37,721 bases of DNA from CALUTH01 sp964452495 (lineage in GTDB: Bacteria > Cyanobacteriota > Vampirovibrionia > Gastranaerophilales > Gastranaerophilaceae), in the NCBI GenBank assembly GCA_964452495.1, contig CAYVMC010000019.1, positions 1 through 37,721 on the forward strand, written 5' to 3'. The position numbers and the translations under genes were made by a program. The notes beneath the pieces were generated by a model, which made no database searches, was not told where the DNA came from, and worked only from the letters and a program-made list of their open reading frames with translations. Position 1 is the stretch's first letter. Every line of letters begins with the position of its first letter. Positions 15,376 through 24,142 of the stretch are shown here, piece by piece.

Positions 15376-17142
15376 ATGTTTCTTGTTAATTTGAGAAAAT
15401 TTGTATACTACTTTGCGCAGAATAAAAAGAGAGAAATTATTGTTTATTTAATAATTTCTTATTTTGCATCAATTCTTGAAGTCTTTGGTGTTGCTGTAGT
15501 TTATCCCTTTATTTTACTAATACTAAAGCCGGAACTATTAGATAAACTTCCATTCCACATCTCGCCGTTTTTTATAGGTATCGGAATTATATTGTTGTTT
15601 ATATTTAAGAATATATATATGATACATTGTATAAAGATTCAGGGAAAACTTGTTAAGAATATAGAAACTGATATTATGCAGTTTTTTATGAACTTCTTTT
15701 TGTATGCCCCATACAATATAACTTCAGGTATTTCAAGAACGGAAAAGGAAAGAGTAATAACTATACTTCCTTTAGAAAGTGTTAATAATTTTTTTCTAAG
15801 ATTTTTAAATTTGAACATTAACCTTGCAATTGTTTTATCGATTCTTTTATTGTTATTTATAAAGTTTCCGGTACCTACTTTGATAACTGGAGTATTTGCA
15901 ATCATAACAATATCTGTACAAAATTATCTTTCTAAAAGATTACTTAAAAGAGCCTCTGATGATTTGTGGGCTGCACAGAAAGATTATGATACATTAAAAG
16001 GCGCAATAATGCCAAATTTTAAACTTATCAAACTAAATAATACAGAAAATATTTTAGGTTCAAAGGTCAATGTAGCTCTTAACAAATTAAAAATTGCACA
16101 GGCAGAATATTTTACATCTACAACAAAGCAGCCGTATGTTCTTGAACCTCTGGTGCTTATTCTGTTGTTTGTTATGCTTGTTTCAATCGCCTGTGTGACA
16201 AAAAATGATAGGAATGTACTAATTGCGTCATTTGCGATAGCTGCATCTGCAATTTTTAGAATTCTTCCCTCCCTTGCCAGAGTACAAACGTCAATAAACG
16301 GAATAGTTTTTGGCAGAAAATATGTAAAGGAACTTATAAGTTTTTATGAAAAATACTGTCAAAAGGCTCAATATTCAAAGAATAATATTGAACAGATAGA
16401 GTTTAAAGATAAAGTATTACTGGATAATATTAGTTTTGAGTATCAAAAAAACAAACCGATAATTAAAAATCTTTCTTTAACAATAGAAAAAAACAAATTT
16501 ATAGGGATAATAGGAGAGTCTGGTGCGGGTAAAACTACATTAATAGATATTATATCAGGACTTTTGCCTGTCAGTACAGGTAGTATTAGTGTAGATAATA
16601 AGGTTTTAAATAATATGGCAGATATGCGCTCATTAATAGGTTATGTTCCGCAAGAGCCTGTATTTTTTAATACTTCGTTCAGAGAAAATATAGCATTTGG
16701 ATGTGAGTGTATTGATGATGAGAGAGTTATTCAGGTTCTAAAACAAGCTGCAATATATGATTTTATTGAAAAGAATTATAAGGATGGAATAAATGCTGTA
16801 CCAATGGTTGATACAAATGGTTTATCCTTAGGACAAAAGCAGCGATTATCTATCGCACGTGCGCTCTATAAAAATCCGCAAATTCTTATTCTTGATGAAG
16901 CCACTTCTGCGCTTGATTTGGAAACAGAAAAAGAAATTTGTACCCTGCTTAATACATTAAAGAAAAATATGACAATAATTGCAATTGCTCACAGATTATC
17001 AACTCTTGTCAGTTGCGATAAATTAGTTTTCTTAAAAGAGGGTGAAATAATAGCAGAAGGCTCTTTTAAGGATTTAGAAGATAATTGTTCTGAGTTTCAA
17101 AAACTGTTAAAAATCCAGAGATTGAATAATACATTGTTTTAA
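15376..17142 (+). CDS. ABC exporter, membrane domain fused to ATPase (lipid/glycan flippase type)
   Basis: A half-transporter of the MsbA/PglK type: an N-terminal membrane domain with about six helices (roughly residues 20-310) and a C-terminal ATPase. The Walker A 'GESGAGKTT' places K386, the signature is 'LSLGQKQR' (483-490; Leu in place of the first Gly of LSGGQ), and Walker B 'ILILDEATSALD' includes D507 and E508. It would act as a homodimer in the inner membrane, moving a lipid-linked substrate outward. The adjacent glycosyltransferases make a lipid-linked glycan a reasonable guess; a peptide or lipid cannot be excluded. I start at the ATG at 15376, since the earlier GTG at 15346 lies inside the rpoC2 terminator. 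The last codon overlaps that of the convergent GT4 gene by 4 nt. Confidence 0.9.
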   Translation: MFLVNLRKFVYYFAQNKKREIIVYLIISYFASILEVFGVAVVYPFILLILKPELLDKLPFHISPFFIGIGIILLFIFKNIYMIHCIKIQGKLVKNIETDIMQFFMNFFLYAPYNITSGISRTEKERVITILPLESVNNFFLRFLNLNINLAIVLSILLLLFIKFPVPTLITGVFAIITISVQNYLSKRLLKRASDDLWAAQKDYDTLKGAIMPNFKLIKLNNTENILGSKVNVALNKLKIAQAEYFTSTTKQPYVLEPLVLILLFVMLVSIACVTKNDRNVLIASFAIAASAIFRILPSLARVQTSINGIVFGRKYVKELISFYEKYCQKAQYSKNNIEQIEFKDKVLLDNISFEYQKNKPIIKNLSLTIEKNKFIGIIGESGAGKTTLIDIISGLLPVSTGSISVDNKVLNNMADMRSLIGYVPQEPVFFNTSFRENIAFGCECIDDERVIQVLKQAAIYDFIEKNYKDGINAVPMVDTNGLSLGQKQRLSIARALYKNPQILILDEATSALDLETEKEICTLLNTLKKNMTIIAIAHRLSTLVSCDKLVFLKEGEIIAEGSFKDLEDNCSEFQKLLKIQRLNNTLF

Positions 17143-18410
17143 AAGCTATTTAACATTGTACTAAGTATTTCATCTGCTGTTTTTTTATAGGAAAAAAGTT
17201 TTGATCGTTCAAATCCTTTTTGGGCATACTGACTGCGTAGCTCCGGATTAAAGTAATAGGTTTCATAGGCTTTTATATGCTCTTCATCACTGTCGTAATT
17301 TATAAGCAGTCCAGCATCTCCGACAACTTCAGGTAATGAGGTTGCGTTACTTGTAATAACCGGACATCCGCAAGACATAGCTTCTAGGGGGGGCAGCCCA
17401 AAGCCTTCATACATAGAAGTGTATACAAACCACTCGGCATTTGAATACAATGCGGGTAGGTCATCATCATCTACATACCCAATTTTTAGTATTTTAGATT
17501 TATAGTCCTCAAGTTCATTGAGTGCATTAGAAAGTTCATTGATAAATTTTTCCCACTGTCCGCCGCCCATAACAAATACAAGGTCATCAATATTGTTTTT
17601 CTTAATAAATTCAACAAAAGTTTTGACTGTTCGTATAAGATTCTTACGCGGCTCTAATGTACACAAGCTGAAAATATATTTTTTATCCTCAGGAATTCCA
17701 TATTTTTTTCTTACTGCGTCAAAATTATGCTTTACCGGTTTAAAATTATTGGATGCCGCAAGGAGAACTGTTTTACTGTTTTCTAACGTAACATTAGGAT
17801 TATGCTTAATGAAGTCTTGCCTTGTGTATTCTGAATTTGTAAAATAGAAATTTCCCTTTTCCAATTTGTTGAATACCTTGTTTTTAAAATGAGATCCAAT
17901 TAAACCTGCTTTATAAATATTTAAAATATGTATACAATCGTGTAGAAAAATGTACTTTTTTAATTTTTTATTTTTTTTTATTGAGTATGAAGGGTAATGA
18001 TAGGGAGAAAAGAATAAATCAGCATTATATTTTTTAGGAAATAGAATTATTCCTAACTTAGATAACAGAGCAGGTATAAACATAATGTATTGAAGAATCT
18101 TATATGAAAAAGTCTTTGTATAAGAGTAATTAAATTTAAAAAAATTATATATAGCGCAGATTTTAGCTTCAGTGATTAATTTTTTAGATAAGTCAGGAGA
18201 AATTTTTTTTAAAGCTTTTTTTACAAAGTAATAATAAGTCGTACTAGCATATAAAAATAAGTCTATATCATTTCTTTTTGAAAATTCGTTAAACAAATTA
18301 TATGCAACATTGAATATACCACTTCTTAATCCGTTTTCACCAGTTTTTAAACAAATACCATCACTGAACAGTGGAGTTATATCCATTAATATTTTTGTTT
18401 TTGTTGACAT
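17139..18410 (-). CDS. GT4-family glycosyltransferase
   Basis: A 423-residue GT-B fold enzyme that transfers a sugar from a nucleotide-sugar donor, in the cytoplasm or at the inner membrane face. The C-terminal donor-binding half has 'FSLCTLEPRKNL', 'IGYVDDDDLPALYSNA' and the E-x7-E motif 'EGFGLPPLEAMSCGCPV'. The N-terminal half has a GT4-like acceptor domain beginning 'LMDITPLFSDG'. It is plainly paralogous to the C-terminal half of the next gene upstream. AAAGGTGATAA precedes the ATG and the gap from the upstream stop is 9 nt, so it is the last gene of the operon. A run of seven C on the coding strand (17393-17387) falls in the conserved GLPPLEA motif. Substrate unknown. Confidence 0.9.
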   Translation of the reverse strand: MSTKTKILMDITPLFSDGICLKTGENGLRSGIFNVAYNLFNEFSKRNDIDLFLYASTTYYYFVKKALKKISPDLSKKLITEAKICAIYNFFKFNYSYTKTFSYKILQYIMFIPALLSKLGIILFPKKYNADLFFSPYHYPSYSIKKNKKLKKYIFLHDCIHILNIYKAGLIGSHFKNKVFNKLEKGNFYFTNSEYTRQDFIKHNPNVTLENSKTVLLAASNNFKPVKHNFDAVRKKYGIPEDKKYIFSLCTLEPRKNLIRTVKTFVEFIKKNNIDDLVFVMGGGQWEKFINELSNALNELEDYKSKILKIGYVDDDDLPALYSNAEWFVYTSMYEGFGLPPLEAMSCGCPVITSNATSLPEVVGDAGLLINYDSDEEHIKAYETYYFNPELRSQYAQKGFERSKLFSYKKTADEILSTMLNSF

Positions 18411-18419
18411 TTATCACCT

Positions 18420-20498
18420 TTATTTATTTGAAAATATAATAGTTCTAATCAAAATGGCACTTTTATTCCAAGAAAATTTTTGAAACTGTTTATACCCCTT
18501 TTCAATCATTATAGTACGAATATTAGTATCAAAATACAAAGTTTTATATGCATTTATTAAACTAACATCACTTTCTGGATTAATTAAAATAGCAGCATCC
18601 CCGCAGACTTCAGGTATAGAGGTTCTATTTGATGCAATAACCGGACATTTATACCCCATAGCTTCAAGTGGTGGAAGCCCGAATCCTTCATATAATGACG
18701 GGTAAACAAACGCATACGCATTTGAGTATAAGTCAGGCAGGTCGTCATCATCAATGTATCCTGTTAATATAATGTTTGGTGAATTATTTGTATATTTAGT
18801 AATTTCTTGCCGGTATTTATTCCACACAGCCCCTGCAATAACAAAAAACATATCATCAATGTTATTTTCTTTGATAAAAATAAGAAAATCTTTTATTGCA
18901 AAATCAAGATTTTTACGTTTTCCGATGGAACAAAGAGATAAAAAGTATTTTTTATTCTCGGGAATACCATATTTTGTGTAAATATCAGTATTCTTTATTT
19001 TTTTGAGATTACAGCCCAATTTTACCGGAGTAACACGCTCTGCATTTATGTATGGAAACATTTTTAAAAAATCTTTTTTTGTATATTCAGAGTTAGTAAA
19101 ATAATAAATATCATTTGTAATGTTTGCAAATACATTTTTTGCCCAGTGATATGGCGAAATAGATCTATTTTCTAGTAAAGGTATGACATCATGAATAAAT
19201 TGATATCTTGATATATCTGATTTTAGTAGTTCTTTCCTGATACCGCCAAATGGAGAAAAGAAAACATCATAATTGGAAAATATTTTTATAAATTTTTTAT
19301 TTTCAGGGAAGAATAATTCCAGACATCTTAAAATATACAGGCAGAGATAGAACAGTTTTTTAGAAGTTGAATTTAGACTATATAAAAGTTTGCCGGCTAT
19401 TTTTTCATAAAATCTGCGATTATCAATAAGTTTTAAATTAGGATAATATTCATCAATAATATTTTTAAGAAAATAGTAATATTTATAATCGGAGTATAAT
19501 GTGATTTCTATATCGCTGCTTTTTAAAAACTCATTTAGAATATTCAATGCAACATTAAAAACACCTGCACGATGCCCGTTTTTTTCTTTATAAGGGTATA
19601 TAGATGAAGCATCATATACAAGCCGTAGTTTTTTATTATCGATAAGGTATTTTTTTATTTCAGGATAGTTCTCTAATAACTTATTTAGTTGATTATCATT
19701 ACCGCCATTCCTGTTATATGAATAAAGAGTCCCCCCACCCGAAAGCTGTCTGAAAATATTAGTACTCTTAAGATAAGTTATATTGTCTTTTACAATTCTT
19801 ATTTTTGTACCATTTAAAACTGCCATTCCCCAAAACCATATATCATCAGCTTTTGGTGCAATTTTTAAGAATGCATCTTCATTAAAAACTTCACTGTTGA
19901 ATGTATTTGGCGGATACAATACTCCCCCGACTCCTGTAAGAAAATAATCAAATCCTGAATAACCTGTAGACATTATCTGTTTATCCCATTTTTCATAGGG
20001 TAAAAGCTTGCCCGTATTAAATCCTATTTTATGCGCTCTGTGACAATGTATTGCTTCTCTATCAGTCAGGTAAGAATTATAAAGCTTTTCCAGCCAATCA
20101 GGTGGATAATAGATATCATCGTCAGCTGTTACAAGTATGGCATTTGAAAATTCTTTAAGTGCAGGGATTAATTTTGTATATGGACCAATGTCCATAGTAA
20201 ATTTTATTTCTAAACCTGCTTTCACAAAACTGTCTAATAGTTTAAAAGTACTTTCTTCGTTTAAGGATTTGTCTAACCACAAAATGATTCTGTCCGGTTT
20301 TAAACGTTGGTTAAATAAGGAAAATAAAGTATATTTTACTTCTTTTAATCGTTTTCCATAGGTTGTTAAATTAACAATAAGGTTGTGTTTTTCATTAATA
20401 TTTAAGCCGTTTTTTAAAAAGTTTAGACGAAAATCAATTAACGGTCTGAAAGTTATACGAATATGCTGCTTGTAATTTAATATTTTAGTTATTACCAT
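18420..20498 (-). CDS. Two-domain glycosyltransferase (GT2-like plus GT4)
   Basis: A 692-residue fusion. Residues 40-270 look like a GT-A fold glycosyltransferase: 'NLTTYGKRLKEVKYTLFSLF', then 'VTADDDIYYPPDWL' with a DDD metal/nucleotide motif at 126-128, and 'GVGGVLYPP' and 'DDIWFWGMAVLNG' further on. Residues 290-692 are a GT4 domain with 'GYIDDDDLPDLYSNAYAFVY' and 'EGFGLPPLEAMGYKCPV', closely similar along its length to the protein encoded just downstream. A single polypeptide therefore probably adds two sugars in sequence. The ATG at 20498 overlaps the end of the DUF475 gene by 14 nt and has only a weak ribosome binding site, implying translational coupling. Sugar specificities cannot be told from sequence. 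Confidence 0.88.
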   Translation of the reverse strand: MVITKILNYKQHIRITFRPLIDFRLNFLKNGLNINEKHNLIVNLTTYGKRLKEVKYTLFSLFNQRLKPDRIILWLDKSLNEESTFKLLDSFVKAGLEIKFTMDIGPYTKLIPALKEFSNAILVTADDDIYYPPDWLEKLYNSYLTDREAIHCHRAHKIGFNTGKLLPYEKWDKQIMSTGYSGFDYFLTGVGGVLYPPNTFNSEVFNEDAFLKIAPKADDIWFWGMAVLNGTKIRIVKDNITYLKSTNIFRQLSGGGTLYSYNRNGGNDNQLNKLLENYPEIKKYLIDNKKLRLVYDASSIYPYKEKNGHRAGVFNVALNILNEFLKSSDIEITLYSDYKYYYFLKNIIDEYYPNLKLIDNRRFYEKIAGKLLYSLNSTSKKLFYLCLYILRCLELFFPENKKFIKIFSNYDVFFSPFGGIRKELLKSDISRYQFIHDVIPLLENRSISPYHWAKNVFANITNDIYYFTNSEYTKKDFLKMFPYINAERVTPVKLGCNLKKIKNTDIYTKYGIPENKKYFLSLCSIGKRKNLDFAIKDFLIFIKENNIDDMFFVIAGAVWNKYRQEITKYTNNSPNIILTGYIDDDDLPDLYSNAYAFVYPSLYEGFGLPPLEAMGYKCPVIASNRTSIPEVCGDAAILINPESDVSLINAYKTLYFDTNIRTIMIEKGYKQFQKFSWNKSAILIRTIIFSNK

Positions 20499-21534
20499 CA
20501 GCGATTTTCTCTTGTTTATTATACTTGACGGAAGAGTAGAGTGAAGCTAGGATAATTAGTAAACCCGATACAGCGGTTACAACTTCAGGTATTTCTTTAT
20601 AAGTAGAAATAAACATAATAATTGCTAGAACACCAATAGCCCAGTGAGCACCGCTTTCTAAAAAGACAAAGTTTTTTAGTGTCTTTTTTTCAACAAGCAT
20701 TATGGTAAGTGAACGTACGAAAATTGCACCGATGCATAAGCCTAAAGTGATAATTATAATGTCATGGCTCAGTGCAAATGCACCAAGTACCCCATCTAGA
20801 GAAAAAGAGGCATCAATAAGCTCTAAATATATAAAACTTACAAAACCGCCTTTTGCTGCATGCACCAAGGTATCAGCTTCGTGGTGGTGTTCCTTCTCTT
20901 CAATATAGTGTGCCAATTTATTTATAGCTGAAAATATAGCTGCACCAATTATTGCAGATATAATAATATCGTTTTCATGGTACATTGGCTGCTTTGAAAG
21001 AGCGAAGCAAACGATAAGCATTATAATAAAATAATCAAGGTACTTAATACCTGCAAGTTTTGACAAAGGCCACTCAATCCACTTCAACCATAAGTGGTTG
21101 CGTTTGCTCATAAAGAAATTTAGAAAGAGCATCATTAAGAAAGCTCCGCCAAAAGATACAACCGCAGCATGCGATTGATGAAGGTATTCCGCATATTTCA
21201 ACGGTTCATGTAATGCCATAGGGAAAACTTTACTTATGTTAATACCGGCAAATATAGCAACTATGGCAAGCGGAAATAGAAATCGCATACCAAAAACAGC
21301 GATTGCTATACCCCACGTAATGAACCGGTGCTGCCATTTGGGTGTCATTTTTTCTAATTTCGCAGCATTTACAACAGCATTATCGAACGACAGACTGATT
21401 TCTAATATCCCTAGAACAGCCGCAATAAATACGCATGCAAATCCGGTTCCAGGTTTAATATGTTCCCCCCAGAAAAATGCTCCCAATAAACAAACAATGG
21501 TTGTAATATATGCCCCGGTAAATATGTTCTTCAA
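20485..21534 (-). CDS. TerC-superfamily membrane protein, DUF475 family
   Basis: A 349-residue polytopic membrane protein with about nine hydrophobic segments. The two signature repeats of the TerC superfamily are visible: 'EISLSFDNAVVNAAKL' (residues 45-60, acidic E45 and D51) and 'ELIDASFSLDGVLGAF' near residue 240. Between them is a histidine-rich 'EEKEHHHEA' loop. TerC relatives are linked to tellurite resistance and, for some bacterial members, to manganese export that metallates secreted enzymes; DUF475 itself lacks a proven substrate as far as I know. The start is TTG: it overlaps the upstream stop as TTGA and has GGAGGG 8 nt before it. It sits inside a glycosyltransferase operon, which hints at a metal supply role (inference). 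Confidence 0.87.
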   Translation of the reverse strand: MKNIFTGAYITTIVCLLGAFFWGEHIKPGTGFACVFIAAVLGILEISLSFDNAVVNAAKLEKMTPKWQHRFITWGIAIAVFGMRFLFPLAIVAIFAGINISKVFPMALHEPLKYAEYLHQSHAAVVSFGGAFLMMLFLNFFMSKRNHLWLKWIEWPLSKLAGIKYLDYFIIMLIVCFALSKQPMYHENDIIISAIIGAAIFSAINKLAHYIEEKEHHHEADTLVHAAKGGFVSFIYLELIDASFSLDGVLGAFALSHDIIIITLGLCIGAIFVRSLTIMLVEKKTLKNFVFLESGAHWAIGVLAIIMFISTYKEIPEVVTAVSGLLIILASLYSSVKYNKQEKIADGNN

Positions 21535-23090
21535 TTTTTACCCTCCAAATATTTACGTATTGAAACCAGTGACCAGCTCCCTAGCTTAGTAGATTTTACA
21601 TCAAGATTATACTTTTTACCATATTCTAATATTTCATTCTTTAAAACAGACATTTCCAGATAAATCGGATTAACCTTGTTGATGTATTCCTGCTTTGTTG
21701 CAATTTTTCTTAAATCTTTATCCGGAAAAAAAGCAACAGAATCAAGGAAAAGAATATATGTATTCTGGGCCGGATTAATAGTTTGTTCTAATTTTTCTTC
21801 AATAAAATACCTGTCTAATAAGTATACTTCAGGTTTTATTTTCCTGTAATCAGAAATGTAAGCACTAACTTCTGATTTATCAATACTCATTACGTTTAAA
21901 TCTGATAAGTTAATATATTTTGTAAATCTGTCAGGATTATAATATGTAATAATCAATTTATCTTCCGGCTTGATACCTGATTTTGCAATAAGCATTGCAG
22001 GTATACGGTTCCCTTCTTGTCGCGGGAGTCTTGACGGGTAATCCTCAGCAAATAAATATCCGCCCTGAATAGCAAGGTAAAGCAGAAGAAAAACGTATCT
22101 CGCAAGCGGTTTAGTAATAGTAAGCCCGACAGCAAATAAAAACATCAATACAGGTAAAATTTCGATATTATATTTTGTTATAAATACAAATTTTGATGTT
22201 AATGCAGCGGTAGAGAGAACTATTGTTGTAGACAATGCAATATAAAACAAGCCCCTTACTTCTTTTAACCTAATTACTGCGTTCAATATAAAACCAATGG
22301 CAATCAATGTCGGGCATATAAGAACAAATGCAAATAAAAATCCTTTTTTATACAAAATAAGAGACGGTATATTGACATTATTTGTAAGAATAGGTGAAAA
22401 GAAATCTGTAAACATAAAAACAATTGTTCTGTAAGAAAATGCCCCCCACCACTGAGAATGTCCGGAATGCAGAAATATGTATACTGAAAGCGGAAGTGTG
22501 AGGATAAACAGAATACTGAAAAGTATATAGTATATCTTCTCGGGTTTAATCACAAAAATCAAATAGAGTACCGAAAAGAATACAAATACAAATCCAATTG
22601 TATGTGTAAATAAAACAAGCAGTGATGATACGATAAAACCTGTTAAATTCTTTTTGTCAGGTCTTTGGGTAGATTTTATCATAAAATACAGCATCAATGC
22701 CGAAAATAAAAATAAAAGCGAATAAAAGCGGACTTCCTGAGCATAATAAATTAAAAACGCTGAAAGAGCAGTCATTATTGCCAGAGTATTTCCTGTAAAT
22801 TTACTGTGGAGTTTTCCTGTTTTATACATAACAGGAATAGCAAGAACCGAGGGTAATACCGAGGTTAGGCGTAAAAAAGTATCGCTGCTGCTTAATACTG
22901 TAAAAATTTTAAGATACAAATAATAAAGCGGCATGTGACACTGTTTAAGTACAGCTGTTATAAACCCATTATCAAATGGTGTTGTTGAAATCATCCAGGA
23001 GACATATTCATCATTCCATAAGCCTTCAGGTTTAATGATGAATGCAAGCCTTAGTATTACCCCTAAAATTAAAGCAATAAATAAATACAT
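21531..23090 (-). CDS. GT39/ArnT-like membrane glycosyltransferase (GT-C fold)
   Basis: Polyprenyl-phosphate-sugar-dependent glycosyltransferases of this type have many membrane helices and act on the periplasmic face. From the ATG at 23090 the protein has 519 residues and about ten to twelve hydrophobic helices. The first extracytoplasmic loop carries the catalytic acidic motif in 'GLWNDEYVSW' (D27, E28), followed by 'QCHMPLYYLYL' (H52), as in ArnT and protein mannosyltransferases. The last 140 residues are a soluble domain. The ORF extends 11 codons upstream to a TTG, but GGGAGA just before 23090 and the hydrophobic N-terminus favour the ATG. First gene of the four-gene operon, divergent from the GT2 gene that could make its lipid-linked donor. 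Confidence 0.88.
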   Translation of the reverse strand: MYLFIALILGVILRLAFIIKPEGLWNDEYVSWMISTTPFDNGFITAVLKQCHMPLYYLYLKIFTVLSSSDTFLRLTSVLPSVLAIPVMYKTGKLHSKFTGNTLAIMTALSAFLIYYAQEVRFYSLLFLFSALMLYFMIKSTQRPDKKNLTGFIVSSLLVLFTHTIGFVFVFFSVLYLIFVIKPEKIYYILFSILFILTLPLSVYIFLHSGHSQWWGAFSYRTIVFMFTDFFSPILTNNVNIPSLILYKKGFLFAFVLICPTLIAIGFILNAVIRLKEVRGLFYIALSTTIVLSTAALTSKFVFITKYNIEILPVLMFLFAVGLTITKPLARYVFLLLYLAIQGGYLFAEDYPSRLPRQEGNRIPAMLIAKSGIKPEDKLIITYYNPDRFTKYINLSDLNVMSIDKSEVSAYISDYRKIKPEVYLLDRYFIEEKLEQTINPAQNTYILFLDSVAFFPDKDLRKIATKQEYINKVNPIYLEMSVLKNEILEYGKKYNLDVKSTKLGSWSLVSIRKYLEGKN

Positions 23091-23105
23091 ATCTCTCCCT
23101 TTTAT

Positions 23106-23119
23106 AGTATAATTATAAT
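23106..23119. promoter_or_regulatory. Overlapping divergent -10 boxes on one palindrome
   Basis: The palindrome TATAATTATA (23108-23117), extended to TATAATTATAAT on the plus strand, provides TATAAT boxes at 23108-23113 and 23114-23119 (plus) and at 23117-23112 (minus), and TATACT at 23111-23106 (minus). It lies in the 46 nt between the GT39 and GT2 starts, so polymerases serving the two genes would compete for the same bases. No good -35 box is visible either way. Confidence 0.5.
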
Positions 23120-23136
23120 ACAAAGAGAGAAAGACC

Positions 23137-24063
23137 GTGAAACTTGTTATTCAAATACCTTGTTATAATGAAGAAAAGACTCTGGAATCTGTAATAAAAG
23201 ATATTCCTGATAATATTTCCGGGGTAGATAGTATTGAAATCCTTGTAATAAATGACGGCTCTACTGACAGAACCGAAGAGGTTGCAAGAAAGTTGGGTGC
23301 AACAGTGATTTCACATAAGAGTAATATGGGGCTGGCTGCAGGGTTTAAAACAGGATTGAAATATGCACTCTTATCTGGTGCAGATATTATTGTCAATACA
23401 GATGGGGATAATCAGTATTTTGGCGGAGATATAGAGACTATAATAAAACCTATTTTAAATAATGAGGCGGACATGGTTGTGGGGGCTCGTGATATAAGAA
23501 AGCATAAAGAATTTTCAGTTCTAAAAAAAGTCCTCCAAACAATAGGTTCTTTTGTAGTAAAAGTTATTTCTGGTGCGAATGTTGCGGATGCTCCGAGCGG
23601 GTTTAGGGCATTTTCAAGAAATTGTGCTTCAAGGATTAATATTTTCGATAATTTTTCATACACAATGGAAACAATAATTCAATCAAGTGCCAAGGGATTT
23701 AGGATTATTTCCGTTCCAGTCAGAGTAAATAACAGCACACGTAAATCAAGGCTGTTTAAAAATATATTTCAGTATGTATTACGTTCTGCATGTACAATTA
23801 TAAGAATGTTTGCGATTTATCGGCCATTTCGTTTTTTTACGTTATTTGCATTAATTTTTTTAATAACCGGCGGTGGCATTCTTACCAGATATATGTACTT
23901 TTTTATAAATGGCAGCGGCGCAGGGCATATCCAGTCACTTTTATTAGCTGTCATTCTTGTAATTATAGGTGTATTACTTCAGGTGATTGCTATTTTTGCT
24001 GATTTAATATCAATAAACCGTAAACTTCTTGAAGAAATTCAAGCAAATTTTAATAAAAATTAA
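23137..24063 (+). CDS. GT2 polyprenyl-phosphate sugar synthase-like glycosyltransferase
   Basis: Resembles dolichol/undecaprenyl-phosphate mannosyl- or glucosyltransferases, which load a sugar from a nucleotide donor onto a polyprenyl phosphate at the cytoplasmic membrane face. The GT-A domain has 'IQIPCYNEEKTLESVI', 'VINDGSTDRT' (NDGSTD at 39-44) and 'NTDGDNQY' (D89 and D91, the DxD metal site). 'APSGFRAFSR' follows. Two C-terminal membrane helices (about 225-290) anchor it, as in DPMS-like enzymes of the type with a membrane domain. It starts with GTG after GAGAGA. The divergent GT39 gene is a natural user of its product. The sugar is unknown. No terminator is apparent before the next gene, 79 nt on. 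Confidence 0.9.
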   Translation: MKLVIQIPCYNEEKTLESVIKDIPDNISGVDSIEILVINDGSTDRTEEVARKLGATVISHKSNMGLAAGFKTGLKYALLSGADIIVNTDGDNQYFGGDIETIIKPILNNEADMVVGARDIRKHKEFSVLKKVLQTIGSFVVKVISGANVADAPSGFRAFSRNCASRINIFDNFSYTMETIIQSSAKGFRIISVPVRVNNSTRKSRLFKNIFQYVLRSACTIIRMFAIYRPFRFFTLFALIFLITGGGILTRYMYFFINGSGAGHIQSLLLAVILVIIGVLLQVIAIFADLISINRKLLEEIQANFNKN

Positions 24064-24078
24064 CCTGTGATATATAAG

Positions 24079-24090
24079 TTCTTTAAAGAA
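24079..24090. promoter_or_regulatory. 12-bp perfect palindrome upstream of the FAD-dehydrogenase gene
   Basis: TTCTTTAAAGAA is a perfect palindrome 53 nt before the ATG at 24143. It might be a repressor site or a chance occurrence in AT-rich DNA. No consensus promoter can be assigned nearby with confidence. Confidence 0.25.
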
Positions 24091-24142
24091 AGTTATCTTT
24101 GTAGTATCGTAAGTAAGTAATAATACTTTTGGAGAATCAATC

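Noticed and set aside
18754..20361. Plus-strand frames over the glycosyltransferase genes
   Set aside because: Shadow frames of conserved minus-strand genes; no SD or domain.
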